A stretch of DNA of 64,000 nt. It comes from LMUY01 sp965199005 (GTDB taxonomy: Bacteria; Pseudomonadota; Alphaproteobacteria; Acetobacterales; Acetobacteraceae). The position numbers were made by a program, and so were the translations under genes. Below the pieces are notes generated by a model that saw only the letters and a program-made list of their open reading frames with translations, had not been told where the DNA came from and made no database searches. Every line of letters begins with the position of its first letter. Position 1 is the first letter of the stretch. The stretch lies in the NCBI GenBank assembly GCA_965199005.1, contig CBDAQK010000001.1, forward strand, positions 682,001 through 746,000, given 5' to 3'. Shown one piece after another: positions 44,814 to 54,011 of the stretch.

Positions 44814-45797
44814 CTAGCCGAAGGTGGCGCTGAACAGTGACAAACCCGGGGACGCAGTCTCGAATTCAAGCAGGTGCTCGCCATACACGTCGCCGTCGAA
44901 CAAGGTGTACAGCGTCGGCTCCTGGACAACGACTGCCTGTGGCGCGCCGCCATCGATGCTGACCTGCAGGCTCGCGGCCACGGGGGCAGACGCTACGAGA
45001 TGCAGCTTGGCCGCCGAGAAACGCACCCGCAGCGCGCCGCGCGGCGAGCGAAGCACCAGCGGCTCGCCGTCGCGCGTCCAAGTCCCATCCAATTCGTACT
45101 CGTCCAGCTTGGGCCCCGGCTCTCTGGCGAAGGTATAGGATGCTGTGCCCAGCTGGGGCGATTGGCTGCGGGCCTGCGGTGTCGGGTGCACCGATCCAAA
45201 GTACATTTCTGGGCTCTGGATGTGGGAGAGATCGGGATCATCGCCGGGGTTGCCGAAAGCGCCGGACCCGGTCACCCCGAGCAGGCCGCGGATGGCGCCT
45301 TCCAATTCGTGGGCGTAATCCTCTCCCTCCCGCACGAGAACGATCCGGCCGTCGCGGTCCAGCAGGTAGAAGGAGGGCCAGGCCTGATTGCTCCAGGCGC
45401 GCCACGTCTGAAACCCGTTATCCTGCCCCACCGGGAAACCGATGCCGAGTTCCTGCACGCCGGCCGCGACATTGGGGCGCATGTGCTCAAAGCCAAATTC
45501 CGGCGTGTGGATGCCGATGACCTGCAGCCCCGCCGGCCCATACTCCGCCTGCCACCGGTTTAGGTAGGGAACGGTCCGGCGGCAGTTGATGCACGAATAG
45601 GTCCAGAAATCGATCAACACCACCTTGCCCTTGAGGTGCACGACCGTCAGGGGCGCCGGGGTGTTCAGCCATCCGTCGAGCCCGACGAACTCCGGCGCCG
45701 CCGGGCTGCGTCGCGACTGGGCAAAGCCCGGAACGATGCCAGAAGCGGCCGCTGCCACGCCGAGGGTGCCGCCAAGCAGCCGCCGACGTGGGATCAT
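44814..45797 (-). CDS. Thioredoxin-like redoxin with C-terminal DipZ-type domain, probable Tat export
   Basis: A 327-residue protein. The first 27 residues (MIPRRRLLGGTLGVAAAASG...) form a twin-arginine signal peptide. A thioredoxin fold follows with the active site TYSCINCRRT (Cys69 and Cys72). The C-terminal 110 residues form a beta-rich domain like that of DipZ/redoxin proteins. It is expected to act in the periplasm on disulfides or peroxides. It is the next gene upstream of the RutA-like gene on the minus strand, 64 bases away. Confidence 0.85.
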   Translation of the reverse strand: MIPRRRLLGGTLGVAAAASGIVPGFAQSRRSPAAPEFVGLDGWLNTPAPLTVVHLKGKVVLIDFWTYSCINCRRTVPYLNRWQAEYGPAGLQVIGIHTPEFGFEHMRPNVAAGVQELGIGFPVGQDNGFQTWRAWSNQAWPSFYLLDRDGRIVLVREGEDYAHELEGAIRGLLGVTGSGAFGNPGDDPDLSHIQSPEMYFGSVHPTPQARSQSPQLGTASYTFAREPGPKLDEYELDGTWTRDGEPLVLRSPRGALRVRFSAAKLHLVASAPVAASLQVSIDGGAPQAVVVQEPTLYTLFDGDVYGEHLLEFETASPGLSLFSATFG

Positions 45798-45987
45798 GAT
45801 AGCGCCATGACGAGGACGGCCTGCGGGAAGAACGGCTGGGCCGACGGCATCGTGGATGAGGTGATCACCGCCGTATCCTGCTGCAGCGGCCTGATGGCGA
45901 TCGCGCGAAACCTCTCATTAACATGCCGGAACCACCCCGTCGACGTCTGCTGGGTGGAGCAATGCATGATCCGCCCTCGCCAGCATC

Positions 45988-46018
45988 GCAATTGCGAACG
46001 ACTCTTATTATCATCTAA
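45988..46018. promoter_or_regulatory. AT-rich box resembling a Fur site
   Basis: The tract with TCTTATTATCATC is much less GC-rich than the flanks and recalls half of a Fur consensus (GATAATGATAATC) read on the minus strand. It lies between the redoxin gene and the hypothetical gene at 46040. Only a loose resemblance is visible. Confidence 0.22.
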
Positions 46019-46039
46019 GCGATAACCGGAGTGCCTCCG

Positions 46040-46470
46040 ATGCAAAGAGTTTCCCACCAGGGTGTCCCCCTCCCGTTCGAACAGAACTTGATGCTTTGGA
46101 GCATGCGGATCTGGGTGATCGGCCTGTACCACGACATCGGCGCGCCAGCCCGCATCCACGACGCGCTGGAACGCGTGGGTGCCGCGGATGCGGCGTCTTC
46201 CCTGGATGGCTTCATGGTTGCCCTCAGCCAAGGTGCCAAGCGGCGGATCGCCATTCACTGCGTCTGCCACCCTCACGTCGAGCCTGATGAACGTGCCCTG
46301 TTGGACGTGCTCTCCCTCGCACAGGAGAGCCGCACGCTGGAGGCCTTGCTGTTGCTGCGGGGCATCGTCCACGACACGGAGGCTGCCGCCGTTCTACGGA
46401 GCGCGCAGGGTTTGGGGACGGAGTTGGCGCTGGCCGACCACTTCCTGCAAGCGCCCGGTGGAGCAGCGTC
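46040..46470 (+). pseudogene. Conserved hypothetical gene, 3' end replaced by an IS fragment
   Basis: About 143 codons of a protein beginning MQRVSHQGVPLPFEQNLMLW and containing VALSQGAKRRIAIHCVCHPH. I recall similar uncharacterised proteins from alphaproteobacteria, all soluble and about 150 residues long. The frame runs on into unrelated IS701 sequence at about 46470 and stops only at 46579. It is therefore either complete up to its last few residues or truncated. GGAG lies eight bases before the ATG. Confidence 0.5.
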
Positions 46471-46474
46471 GCCC

Positions 46475-47095
46475 TTCGAAACGCCTGGCGAGTCGATCAC
46501 CGCCCTGAGACCCTGCTCGCCGCAGTGCGCGCCCATGTCATGCCCATCATCGCGCAGCGCGGCCCGATCCGTGCGCTGATCATCGACGACACCAGCATTC
46601 CGAAGAAAGGCAAGCACTCCGTCGGTGTGGCGCGGCAGTATTGTGGGCAACTCGGCAAACAGGACAACTGCCAGGTCGCGGTGAGCCTGTCGGCGGCCAA
46701 CGAGCATGCCTGCCTACCGATCGCCTATCGCCTCTATCTACCACATGAATGGTGTGATGCCCCGGCCCGACGAGCGCAGGCAGGCATTCCTGACGATATC
46801 GTCTTCCAGACCAAGCCGCAGATCGCTCTGGATCAACTGCGTACCGCCGTCGCCGCCGGGATCGATGCCGCGATCGTATTGGCCGACGCGGGTTATGGTA
46901 ACGATACGGACTTCCGTGATGGCATTACCGAGGTCGGGCTGCCCTACGCCGTTGGCATCCAGTCCACCACCACCCAATGGCCGCCCGGCACCGAACCCTT
47001 GCCGTCCAAACAATGGAGTGGGCGCGGCCGTCCAACGTCGGCGAACCGCGACGACGCCGCGGCTCTATCGCTCCCGCATCCTCCCCTGAGGTCTG
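46475..47095 (+). mobile_element. IS701-family transposase, internal fragment
   Basis: The frame encodes the central part of an IS701-type DDE transposase: IIDDTSIPKKGKHSVGVARQ, then CGQLGKQDNCQVAVSLSAAN, AYRLYLPHEW, VFQTKPQIALDQLR and VLADAGYGNDTDFRD. The first and second catalytic Asp regions are present. It lacks the N-terminal start and everything after SGRGRP, where the frame also becomes garbled. It is non-functional. The 3' end of a transposase of the same family is found at 62.2 kb. Confidence 0.85.
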
Positions 47096-47114
47096 CGCCG
47101 AGCCGAAGGCCGCC

Positions 47115-47909
47115 TCAGCGTGCGCCAGCGATATTGAAGCCGCCGTCAACCAGGAGACTTTGCCCCGTGACGAAGCGTGCCTCTTGCGTGCAAAGCCACA
47201 CCGCCACGTCCGCCACGTCGTCGGGCTCGCCGACGCGCTTCAGGGCGGCGTGGGCGGCGATCGGGGCCATGGCCTGTTCAGGCAGGATCGCGGTCATGGG
47301 CGTGCGGATCACGCCCGGGCTGACGTTGTTGATCCGCACGCCATCGCCGCCGACCTCCAGCGCCACGGCCCGGATCATAGCGTCGAGCGCCCCCTTGCTG
47401 GCTGCATATACCGACAGCCCCACCGAGCCGCCGGTGGCGGCGATGGAGGAGGTGTTGACGATCACCCCGCCCTGGCCCTGCCGTCGCATGGTCTCGACCT
47501 CGGCCTTGATCAGCAGCCAAACGCCCCGCACGTTGGTGGCCATCACCCGGTCGAAGTCCTCCGCCGTGAGCTGGTCGATCGGGCTGTAGGCCGTCACGCC
47601 GGCGTTGTTGAAGGCCGCGTCGAGCCGCCCGAACCGATCCACCGCGCCAACCACCAAACGGTTCACGGCGGCTTCGTCCGACACGTCGGTGGGGAGGGCG
47701 GCGGCGCGGCCCCCGGCGGTGACGATCTCGGAGGCGACCGCTTCGAGCTCCGCTTGCCGCCGGCCGGCCAGCACGACGGCGGCGCCTTCCTTGGCGAACT
47801 TCAGTGCGGCGGCGCGGCCGATGCCGCTGCCGGCGCCGGTGACGAGCGCCACCTTGCCCTGCAGGCGCCGCAGTCCGACGGCGGGCGAAATATTGGGGAG
47901 GGGGGTCAT
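47115..47909 (-). CDS. Short-chain dehydrogenase/reductase
   Basis: A 264-residue NAD(P)-dependent oxidoreductase. It has the cofactor motif GAGSGIGRA, NNAGV, and the catalytic YAASK after the active-site Ser in NTSSIA. I chose the ATG at 47909, which has GGAG seven bases upstream; an in-frame ATG at 47921 has none. It is divergent from the LysR gene with only 99 bases between, so it is probably the target of that regulator. Confidence 0.9.
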   Translation of the reverse strand: MTPLPNISPAVGLRRLQGKVALVTGAGSGIGRAAALKFAKEGAAVVLAGRRQAELEAVASEIVTAGGRAAALPTDVSDEAAVNRLVVGAVDRFGRLDAAFNNAGVTAYSPIDQLTAEDFDRVMATNVRGVWLLIKAEVETMRRQGQGGVIVNTSSIAATGGSVGLSVYAASKGALDAMIRAVALEVGGDGVRINNVSPGVIRTPMTAILPEQAMAPIAAHAALKRVGEPDDVADVAVWLCTQEARFVTGQSLLVDGGFNIAGAR

Positions 47910-47952
47910 GGGCAGCTCCATCTGATGTCAGGGCCGCAAGTAGGAGTCGGAA

Positions 47953-47963
47953 ATCGAGTCGAT
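47953..47963. promoter_or_regulatory. Possible LysR-type site between SDR and lysR
   Basis: ATCGA-G-TCGAT is an inverted repeat with a one-base centre, midway between the two divergent starts. LysR regulators bind interrupted T-N11-A palindromes in such regions. It is suggestive only. Confidence 0.3.
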
Positions 47964-48008
47964 AATCCACTATGATCTGCATGGCTTGTTGAGCAGGAGA
48001 CAACAATC

Positions 48009-48914
48009 GTGCGAGGCGCCGAGTATGGCGATCTGACCAGCTTCGTGGCGGTGGCCGAGGCGCTCAGCTTCCGCCGCGCTTCGGTGCGCCTCGGCCTGTC
48101 GCCCTCCGCCCTGAGCCACGCCATCCGCGAGCTGGAAGCGCGGCTGGGCGCCAGGCTCCTGAACCGCACCACCCGCAGCGTCGCGCTGACCGACGCCGGC
48201 CAGGCCCTATTCGATCGTCTCCAGCCCGCCTTCGCCGACATCGCCGGCGCGGTGGAGGCGGTTCGCGCCTATCACGACCGGCCCTCCGGGACGGTGCGGA
48301 TCAACCTGCCCAAGCTCGCGGCGTACAGCGTCCTGGCCCCCGCCTTCGGCCGTTTCGCGCGCGCCTATCCCGAGGTGCGGCTGGAGGTGACGGTGGACGA
48401 CGGCCTGACCGACATCGTCGCTGGCGGCTTCGACGCGGGCGTCCGGCCGGGAGAGCGGCTGCAGCGCGACATGGTGGCCGTGCGGATCACGCCGGACTTG
48501 CGCACCGCCGTCGTAGGCTCGCCCGGCTACCTCGCCGCCCGTCCCGCCCCGCTCACGCCCGAGGACCTGCGGGACCACGCCTGCATCAACTATCGCTGGA
48601 GCGGCAGCGGCGCCCTCTATCGCTGGCCGTTCGAGCGCGAGGGGAAGACGTTCGAAGTCCAGGTGGAGGGGCCGCTGACGCTGAACGACACCGACCTGAT
48701 CCTGGCGGCCGCGCTAGACGGCGTGGGCCTGGCCTGCCTGCTGGAGGACCGCGTGGCTCCAGACGTCGCTACGGGTCGACTCGCGCGGGTCCTGGAAGAC
48801 TGCAGCCCGACCTTTCCCGGCTTCTTCCTCTACTATGCCGGCCGCCGGCAGACGCCCCCGGCGCTCCGCGCCCTCATCGACTTCCTGCAGATCGCGAAGT
48901 CCCGCGATCCCTAG
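48009..48914 (+). CDS. LysR-family transcriptional regulator
   Basis: A 301-residue regulator. The N-terminal winged helix is DLTSFVAVAEALSFRRASVR with the recognition helix SALSHAIRELEARLGARLLN. The effector domain carries GTVRINLPKLAAYSVLAPAF and TPDLRTAVVGSPGYLAARP, typical of the group that regulates divergent oxidoreductases. The GTG start has AGGAGA upstream. Its likely target is the divergent SDR gene. The 3' end abuts an IS1380 fragment. Confidence 0.92.
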   Translation: MRGAEYGDLTSFVAVAEALSFRRASVRLGLSPSALSHAIRELEARLGARLLNRTTRSVALTDAGQALFDRLQPAFADIAGAVEAVRAYHDRPSGTVRINLPKLAAYSVLAPAFGRFARAYPEVRLEVTVDDGLTDIVAGGFDAGVRPGERLQRDMVAVRITPDLRTAVVGSPGYLAARPAPLTPEDLRDHACINYRWSGSGALYRWPFEREGKTFEVQVEGPLTLNDTDLILAAALDGVGLACLLEDRVAPDVATGRLARVLEDCSPTFPGFFLYYAGRRQTPPALRALIDFLQIAKSRDP

Positions 48915-48935
48915 AAGTTGGCGCATGCCTCTGTC

Positions 48936-49811
48936 CTACCCGTGCTCCGCGGAGCCAACGGGCAGTTGTTCCTCGGCGCGGCGCACCCGGATATCGTCGG
49001 CCGCCGGCTCCCACAGACGGTCCAGCACGGCATTGCCCGGGAGGCCGAGGATGTAATCCACGCCATTGGCTTCGCACCATGCCATCACTTCCGGTCGTCC
49101 ATAATGACCATCGCACCGAATGGTCAGCCGTGTCGTGGGCCAGTGGCTGCGAATACGGCGCACAAGTCGGCGCAGATAGTTGCGGATTTCTGCGCCAGAC
49201 GGTGTTTTGCCGGGCCGCAGCAGCACGGCCACAGGGCGCGACGTCGCCGTGTCATAGACATGGATCGGCAGAAAGCACCGCTCATCGTAATGCGCATTGA
49301 AGAGTGAGAGTTGCTGGTTGCCATGAACGATATCGACCGTATCGTCGATATCGAGGGTCACCGCGCGCGGTAGCCGGGCATAGCTTGCGCAACAGAGGTC
49401 GACCATGGCGTAGGTCAGGCTGATCACCTCCCGCAGGGTGGGGGCGTTCTCCCAGCGCGAGACCGTGGGCTGAGAGCACAAATTGGCGTCGCTATCAGGA
49501 AGACGTCCACAGGCCAGCTTGAAACCCGGATCGCTGCGCAGATGATCCAGATCGTCGGCATCTTCGTATCCGCAGGCAATGGCAAGCATGCGCGCGCGCA
49601 GGATGTCCGCCACACTGTGAGTAATGAAAGCTGGATTTCGCGGGTCGGCGATCAGTTCGGCGAAGCGCTCCGCGATGCCCATGGAGCGCTCGACAGCGGC
49701 GAGCAGCATAACGCCGCCATCCGACGTCAGGCGACCGCCATCGAAAGCCGCAGTGAGTTTCTTGCGTCCAACGGCTGGAAAACCGAACGTCTCAGTCGTA
49801 GTCTCGGACAT
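48936..49811 (-). mobile_element. IS1380-family transposase, truncated at the C terminus
   Basis: The frame starts MSETTTETFGFPAVGRKKLT at 49811 and shows AAFDGGRLTSDGGVMLL, LDIDDTVDIVHGNQQLSLFN (first Asp) and RCDGHYGRPEVMAWCE (second Asp). After about 285 residues it runs into unrelated codons, so a third or more of the usual length (about 450), including the catalytic Glu region, is gone. It is inactive. Its left side joins directly to a 5'-truncated IS630 element. Confidence 0.88.
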
Positions 49812-49840
49812 GGCGGGTGTGGCTCGGCATGATCGGGTGA

Positions 49841-50656
49841 GTGGAGCCACCGGGGCGCAAGCGCTGGACGCTCGATCTGCTGGCGGGCGAGATGGTGCGT
49901 CTGACCGAGCACGAGGCAGTGTCGCGCGAGACGGTGCGGCGGCGTCTGGCCGAGGACGACCTCAAGCCGTGGCGACGCGACATGTGGTGCATCCCGCAGA
50001 TCGACGGCGAGTATGTCGCGCGCATGGAAGATGTGCTCGACCTGTATGCCGAGCCGGCCGATCCCAAGCGCCCGGTGGTGTGTTTCGACGAGAGCCCGAC
50101 GCAGTTGATCGGCGAGACGCGCGCGCCGATCCCTGCCAAGCCGGGTCAGCCGGAGCGCTATGATTGCGAATGTCGCCGCAACGGCACGGCTAACCTGTTC
50201 GTGTTCCTCGACGCGCATCGGTCGTGGCGTCATGTGAAGGTTACGGCGCAGCGCACTGCGAAGGACTTTGCCTTGTGCATGCGCGATCTGGTGGACACGC
50301 ACTACCCAAAGGCGGAGTTGATCCGTGTGGTGTTGGACAATCTCTCAACCCACACGGCCGGGGCGCTGTATGAAACATTCCCCGCGCCCGAGGCGCACCG
50401 CGTCCTGCGGCGACTCGAAGTCCATCACACACCCAAGCACGCCAGTTGGCTGAACATGGTGGAAATCGAGATCGGTGTGATGCGCGGCCAGTGTCTCGAC
50501 CGCCGCATCGGCGAACGTGAGCGTCTCAACCGCGAGATCGCCGCCTGGCAAAAGCAGCGTAACGCCGCAGGCGCGCGCATCAACTGGAGGTTTACCACCA
50601 AGAAGGCTCGCGACAAGCTCGCTTGCGCCTATCCCCACATCGCCAAGGAGTCATAA
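49841..50656 (+). mobile_element. IS630-family transposase, 5'-truncated
   Basis: A 271-codon frame matching the C-terminal three quarters of an IS630 DDE transposase. It has WTLDLLAGEMVRLTEHEAVS, VVCFDESPTQLIGETRAPIP (first Asp), VLDNLSTHTAGALYETF (second Asp) and HHTPKHASWLNMVEIEIGVM (catalytic Glu). The N-terminal helix-turn-helix is missing, cut off at the junction with the IS1380 fragment. It keeps all three catalytic residues but lacks its DNA-binding part. Confidence 0.88.
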
Positions 50657-50668
50657 TCACTGTGTTGA

Positions 50669-50680
50669 GGTACTAGTACC
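50669..50680. repeat. Palindrome at the IS630-IS630 tail-to-tail junction
   Basis: GGTACTAGTACC is a perfect 12-bp palindrome with central CTAG. On one side the IS630 element ends in GAGGTAC and on the other (read in reverse) in CAGGGTAC. It looks like two IS630 terminal repeats meeting at one shared TA target. Confidence 0.5.
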
Positions 50681-50689
50681 CTGAGTCAT

Positions 50690-51115
50690 TCATACTGCGG
50701 GATATAGCCGCTTCAGCTTGACACGAGCATTGGCGTTGGTGAATTGCCAATCGGTTTGACTTGTTTTTTGTTGCGGCTAGCCTCCCAGGCGGCGACCTCC
50801 TCTTGCAGAGTCAACTTCTCCGGGATGCGCCGATCAAGACATTGACCCGACAAGACGCTCAGCTCGGCTTCGGCCATGTCCAGCCAGCTGCCGTGTTTTG
50901 GCGTGTAACGTCATTCGAACCGTTCCACCAACCGACGCGCCTCGGCGGCAGGAATGCTTCGTAAAGTGACGATGGTTTGTGAGTGCTGAGGTTGTCCTGC
51001 ATGAGCGTGATCTTCTTTGTCTTCGCAAAGTGCGTATCGGAAAGATCTTTGAGGATCTTGGCATCATCTATCGCAGTGTGGCGATCCTGAGGCTGAGACT
51101 TGGTTGATTGGGGGT
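50690..51115 (-). mobile_element. IS630-family transposase remnant, frameshifted
   Basis: Read on the minus strand, the pieces are RHTAIDDAKILKDLSDTHFA, ITLMQDNLSTHKPSSLYEAF, then after a frameshift PAAEARRLVERFE, then YTPKHGSWLDMAEAELSVLS, QCLDRRIPEKLTLQEEVAAW and, in a further frame, DWQFTNANARVKLKRLYPAV and a stop. These are the C-terminal half of an IS630 transposase in order, so the element is a dead relic. The 224 bases beyond it (to 51339) hold no gene that I recognise. Confidence 0.8.
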
Positions 51116-51339
51116 GATCACGCTGTTCCCAGCGTGACTATACCCTTGCAGTTGTAGGCCAGGGTGACGAGGGTCCCTGCATGCCCAGGATGGTTTCGGC
51201 AAAGCTCGGCGCATCGGCCGAGGCGGCAACCAGGTTGGTCCCCAGAATGAGTTGTGGTCCATCGGCACTCTCGGCGCATCGCCGATCGCGCGCGGAATGT
51301 ACTCGGGATCACCCTCGTACAGCTACATGGTTCTCACAC

Positions 51340-52947
51340 TTAGACGAGCGCGGGCTCGTCACGACCGGCTGCCATGTCAAGGGCGCCAGCAACTCCTTCT
51401 TTGCGCAACACGGCCCGTTGCACTTTGCCCGTGGCTGTCCTGGGCAGTTCCGCCATAACCCGAATGTATCTCGGCGCAGCGAATCTTGGTAGTTGCTCGC
51501 TTGCAAGCCTGTAAACGGCATCGCAATCGACCGTTGCACCGCGGTTGGGCACGACAGCGAGCATGATTTCGTCCTCGGCGCCTGCCATGTCGGACGGAAC
51601 GGCGAATGCCGCCACTTCGGCGATGTCGGGCAAGCCCTGAACGACGGCCTCAATCTCCCATGCCGAAATGTTCTCGCCCCGTCGCCGGATGCAGTCCTTG
51701 ATCCGGTCCACGAAGGTGATCAGCCCGTCTTCGTCCATAAACCCTGCATCGCCTGTGTGGAACCATAGATTTCGCCACGCCTCGACCGTCTTGTCGGGCT
51801 GATTGAGGTAGCCAGCCATGAAGCCAGACGGCACCTTCGGCCGGACCAGGATCTCCCCCACCTGACCCGGCGCGACCGGCGCGTCCGTTTGCGGATCGGC
51901 AATGCACACCTGAAAGTGTTCCTCGTGCACCCAGCCGCCGGCGCCCGGCACCGACCGCCCCAGCCTGCCCCAGGCGACGATGTTGCATTCGGTCATTCCG
52001 AACCCGGACATGACATCCGCAATCCCGAACCGCTTATGCAGTTGCTCTTCGTGCTGCGGCAGGCTGGGCGCGATGAACGCGGCGCGGAGATGGTGGTCCC
52101 GGTCATGCGGCGATGCCGGCTGGGCGAGAACGAAGTTGACGGTCGCACCCAGGAAGTTCGTCACCGTGGACCCATGAGCCCGGACGTCGCCGAGCCAGTT
52201 GCTCGCCGTGAACCGGTCGCGCAGGAAGGCGGACATGCCCATCAGCAACGTGGCCCCGAGCTGCATCAACAAACCATTCGCGTGGAACAATGGCAGGTTG
52301 ATGTAGTAGCGGTCGGCCGCCGTCAGTTGCATGCTTTGAATAGTTCCGACCGCAAACAGGGTGCAGTGGGCGTGCGGCAGCAGCACGCCCTTCGAGGGCC
52401 CCGTCGTCCCGGACGTATACATGACGCACGCCGTGTCGGACGCGTTCGGCGTGGGACCTTGCCATTCGGCTGATGAGGCATACCTGCACCATAAATCGGT
52501 CGGCCACGGTGACGCTGCCGTGTCGGATCCCACGATAATAAGGCGGGAGATCGCGCGGAGTTCGTCCGCTAGCTCCGCAAGCTGCGGAACGAGAACCGCA
52601 TCCACGACGATACACGAGACGCCGGAATCCACGACTTGGTGCTGCAGGAAACGCCCGCGCAACTGCGTGTTGAACATCACGGCGATGGCGCCGAGATTTC
52701 CCAGCCCAAGCCATACGCGGACGAAATCGCAGCTATTGAGCATGAGCATGCCGACGCGCTCTCCGCGTCGGATGCCGAGGCTTTCGAAATACGCCGAGGC
52801 TTGCGCCGCCTGCGACCGGGCTTGGCCGAACGTCATCGTGTCGCCATTGCTGTCCTCGATCCACGGTAGGTCGGGAATCCGGGCCGCCATGTCGGCTAGA
52901 ACCTGCGGGAAAACCCACAGCGAGGTATCGTCCATGTGCTGATACAT
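51340..52947 (-). CDS. AMP-dependent acyl-CoA synthetase
   Basis: A 535-residue acyl-activating enzyme of the FadD/CaiC type. The P-loop is VMYTSGTTGPSKGVLL, followed by FGMTECNIVAWG, the hinge WFHTGDAGFMDEDGLITFVD and the final PRTATGKVQR with the catalytic Lys. It converts a free carboxylic acid to the CoA thioester through an acyl-AMP. The start is uncertain: I favour the ATG at 52947 (MYQHMDDTS), but a GTG at 52980 is possible. It lies directly downstream of the enoyl-CoA hydratase gene. Confidence 0.9.
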   Translation of the reverse strand: MYQHMDDTSLWVFPQVLADMAARIPDLPWIEDSNGDTMTFGQARSQAAQASAYFESLGIRRGERVGMLMLNSCDFVRVWLGLGNLGAIAVMFNTQLRGRFLQHQVVDSGVSCIVVDAVLVPQLAELADELRAISRLIIVGSDTAASPWPTDLWCRYASSAEWQGPTPNASDTACVMYTSGTTGPSKGVLLPHAHCTLFAVGTIQSMQLTAADRYYINLPLFHANGLLMQLGATLLMGMSAFLRDRFTASNWLGDVRAHGSTVTNFLGATVNFVLAQPASPHDRDHHLRAAFIAPSLPQHEEQLHKRFGIADVMSGFGMTECNIVAWGRLGRSVPGAGGWVHEEHFQVCIADPQTDAPVAPGQVGEILVRPKVPSGFMAGYLNQPDKTVEAWRNLWFHTGDAGFMDEDGLITFVDRIKDCIRRRGENISAWEIEAVVQGLPDIAEVAAFAVPSDMAGAEDEIMLAVVPNRGATVDCDAVYRLASEQLPRFAAPRYIRVMAELPRTATGKVQRAVLRKEGVAGALDMAAGRDEPALV

Positions 52948-52980
52948 CGTGTTGCTCTTGCTCCGTGATGTCGGCACCAC

Positions 52981-53781
52981 TTAGCTTCGGCCGAACTTCG
53001 CTGGCCGCTTGTCCCGGAAGGCTGCCAACGCTTCCCGATGGTCGGCCGTGACATTGCTCAGACTTTCGTATCCCAGCCCGACATCCATCGCCGCGCTGAC
53101 CAGCCCTCGCAATGCGACATTGACGGTCACCTTGGAGTAGCGGATCGCGAGCTGCGCCCCCGCAAGCAGGCGGTCCGCGAAGGCCTGAACGGACGCATCC
53201 AGATCGCTGTCCTCGACCGCATGGTTCACCAGGCCGATCCGCTGGGCCTCAAGGGCCGGAATACGGTCGCCGGTGAAGAGGTACTCTTTGGCACGGGCGA
53301 AGCCGATCAGTTGCGGCCAAATGACCGCGCCGCCGTCTCCGGCCACCATCCCGACGCATACATGCGGGTCGGAGACGTAGGCGGATTTGGCGATGAAACT
53401 GATGTCGCAGAACAAGGCCAGGGTTGCACCGAAGCCGACTGCGGGACCCTGAATTTTCGCGATCACGGGCTTCTCGCAGTCGATCAGTCCGAACACGATC
53501 TGCCGGGCCTCCCGCACCGTACGCTCAAACAGGGACGGGTCGTCGCAAGCAGCCTGTTGCCACTCGATATCCCCGCCTGCACTGAATGCCCGGCCCGAGG
53601 CGGCCAACACAACCACATCGCTGTCCGGATCATCGGCCGCGAAAGCGATCGCCTGCACTAATTCGGTGTGGAGCTTTGCGTTAAACGCGTTGAGCCTATC
53701 GGGCCGGTTCAGCATCACCGTAAGTAGGCGGCCGGCGCGGGTAAGGAGAATATGCTCAAGGCTGGGCAGGGTTTGCCGCAT
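52981..53781 (-). CDS. Enoyl-CoA hydratase/isomerase family protein
   Basis: A 266-residue crotonase-fold protein. The oxyanion-hole stretches are GRAFSAGGDIEW near residues 60-71 and IQGPAVGFGATLALFCDISF near 110-130. The family Glu region (GMVAGDGGAVIWPQLIG) reads Asp in the place of one of the two usual catalytic Glu, so it may be an isomerase or hydrolase rather than a true hydratase. It is the first gene of a two-gene unit with the acyl-CoA synthetase, and a CTACC-N4-GGTAG site lies 50 bases upstream. Confidence 0.88.
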   Translation of the reverse strand: MRQTLPSLEHILLTRAGRLLTVMLNRPDRLNAFNAKLHTELVQAIAFAADDPDSDVVVLAASGRAFSAGGDIEWQQAACDDPSLFERTVREARQIVFGLIDCEKPVIAKIQGPAVGFGATLALFCDISFIAKSAYVSDPHVCVGMVAGDGGAVIWPQLIGFARAKEYLFTGDRIPALEAQRIGLVNHAVEDSDLDASVQAFADRLLAGAQLAIRYSKVTVNVALRGLVSAAMDVGLGYESLSNVTADHREALAAFRDKRPAKFGRS

Positions 53782-53830
53782 CGCGTTTCCTCAGTGCTGT
53801 TCCGATAAAGACAGCGTATTGTCGCTGAGT

Positions 53831-53844
53831 CTACCATCTGGTAG
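53831..53844. promoter_or_regulatory. Operator 1 of the TetR regulon
   Basis: CTACCATCTGGTAG has perfect 5-bp arms (CTACC/GGTAG) around four bases. It lies 50 bases upstream of the enoyl-CoA hydratase start. The same arms recur at 57342 and 58205, and with one mismatch at 53941. Confidence 0.72.
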
Positions 53845-53940
53845 TATTATGGCAATGGCATCGCGGAATGCCGCTGTGCTATCTGGCAAAGTTTGGCAAA
53901 GAGTCACATCCGTCTCGTCAGTTCAGATACCATCTTTTGG

Positions 53941-53954
53941 TTACCTTGGGGTAG
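53941..53954. promoter_or_regulatory. Operator 2 of the TetR regulon
   Basis: TTACCTTGGGGTAG differs by one base from CTACC-N4-GGTAG. It lies 58 bases upstream of the SDR start at 54012. A second, looser ATACC...GGTTA pair lies just before it. Confidence 0.6.
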
Positions 53955-54011
53955 GATTGCTCCGACATATCACCCGGCCTCGTCACACCTTTCTTCCTGG
54001 AGAACACGAGA

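Noticed and set aside
45798..45968. Small minus-strand frame starting MHCSTQQTSTGWFRHV upstream of the redoxin
   Set aside because: No ribosome site, no known relative and no conserved motif; most likely leader DNA.
47115..47589. Continuation of the IS701 frame to 47589
   Set aside because: After about 47095 it is antisense to the SDR gene and has no transposase similarity.
51116..51339. Minus-strand frames reading EGDPEYIPRAIGDAPR and LILGTNLVAASADAPSFAE
   Set aside because: They may be a frameshifted gene relic, but I cannot assign a family.
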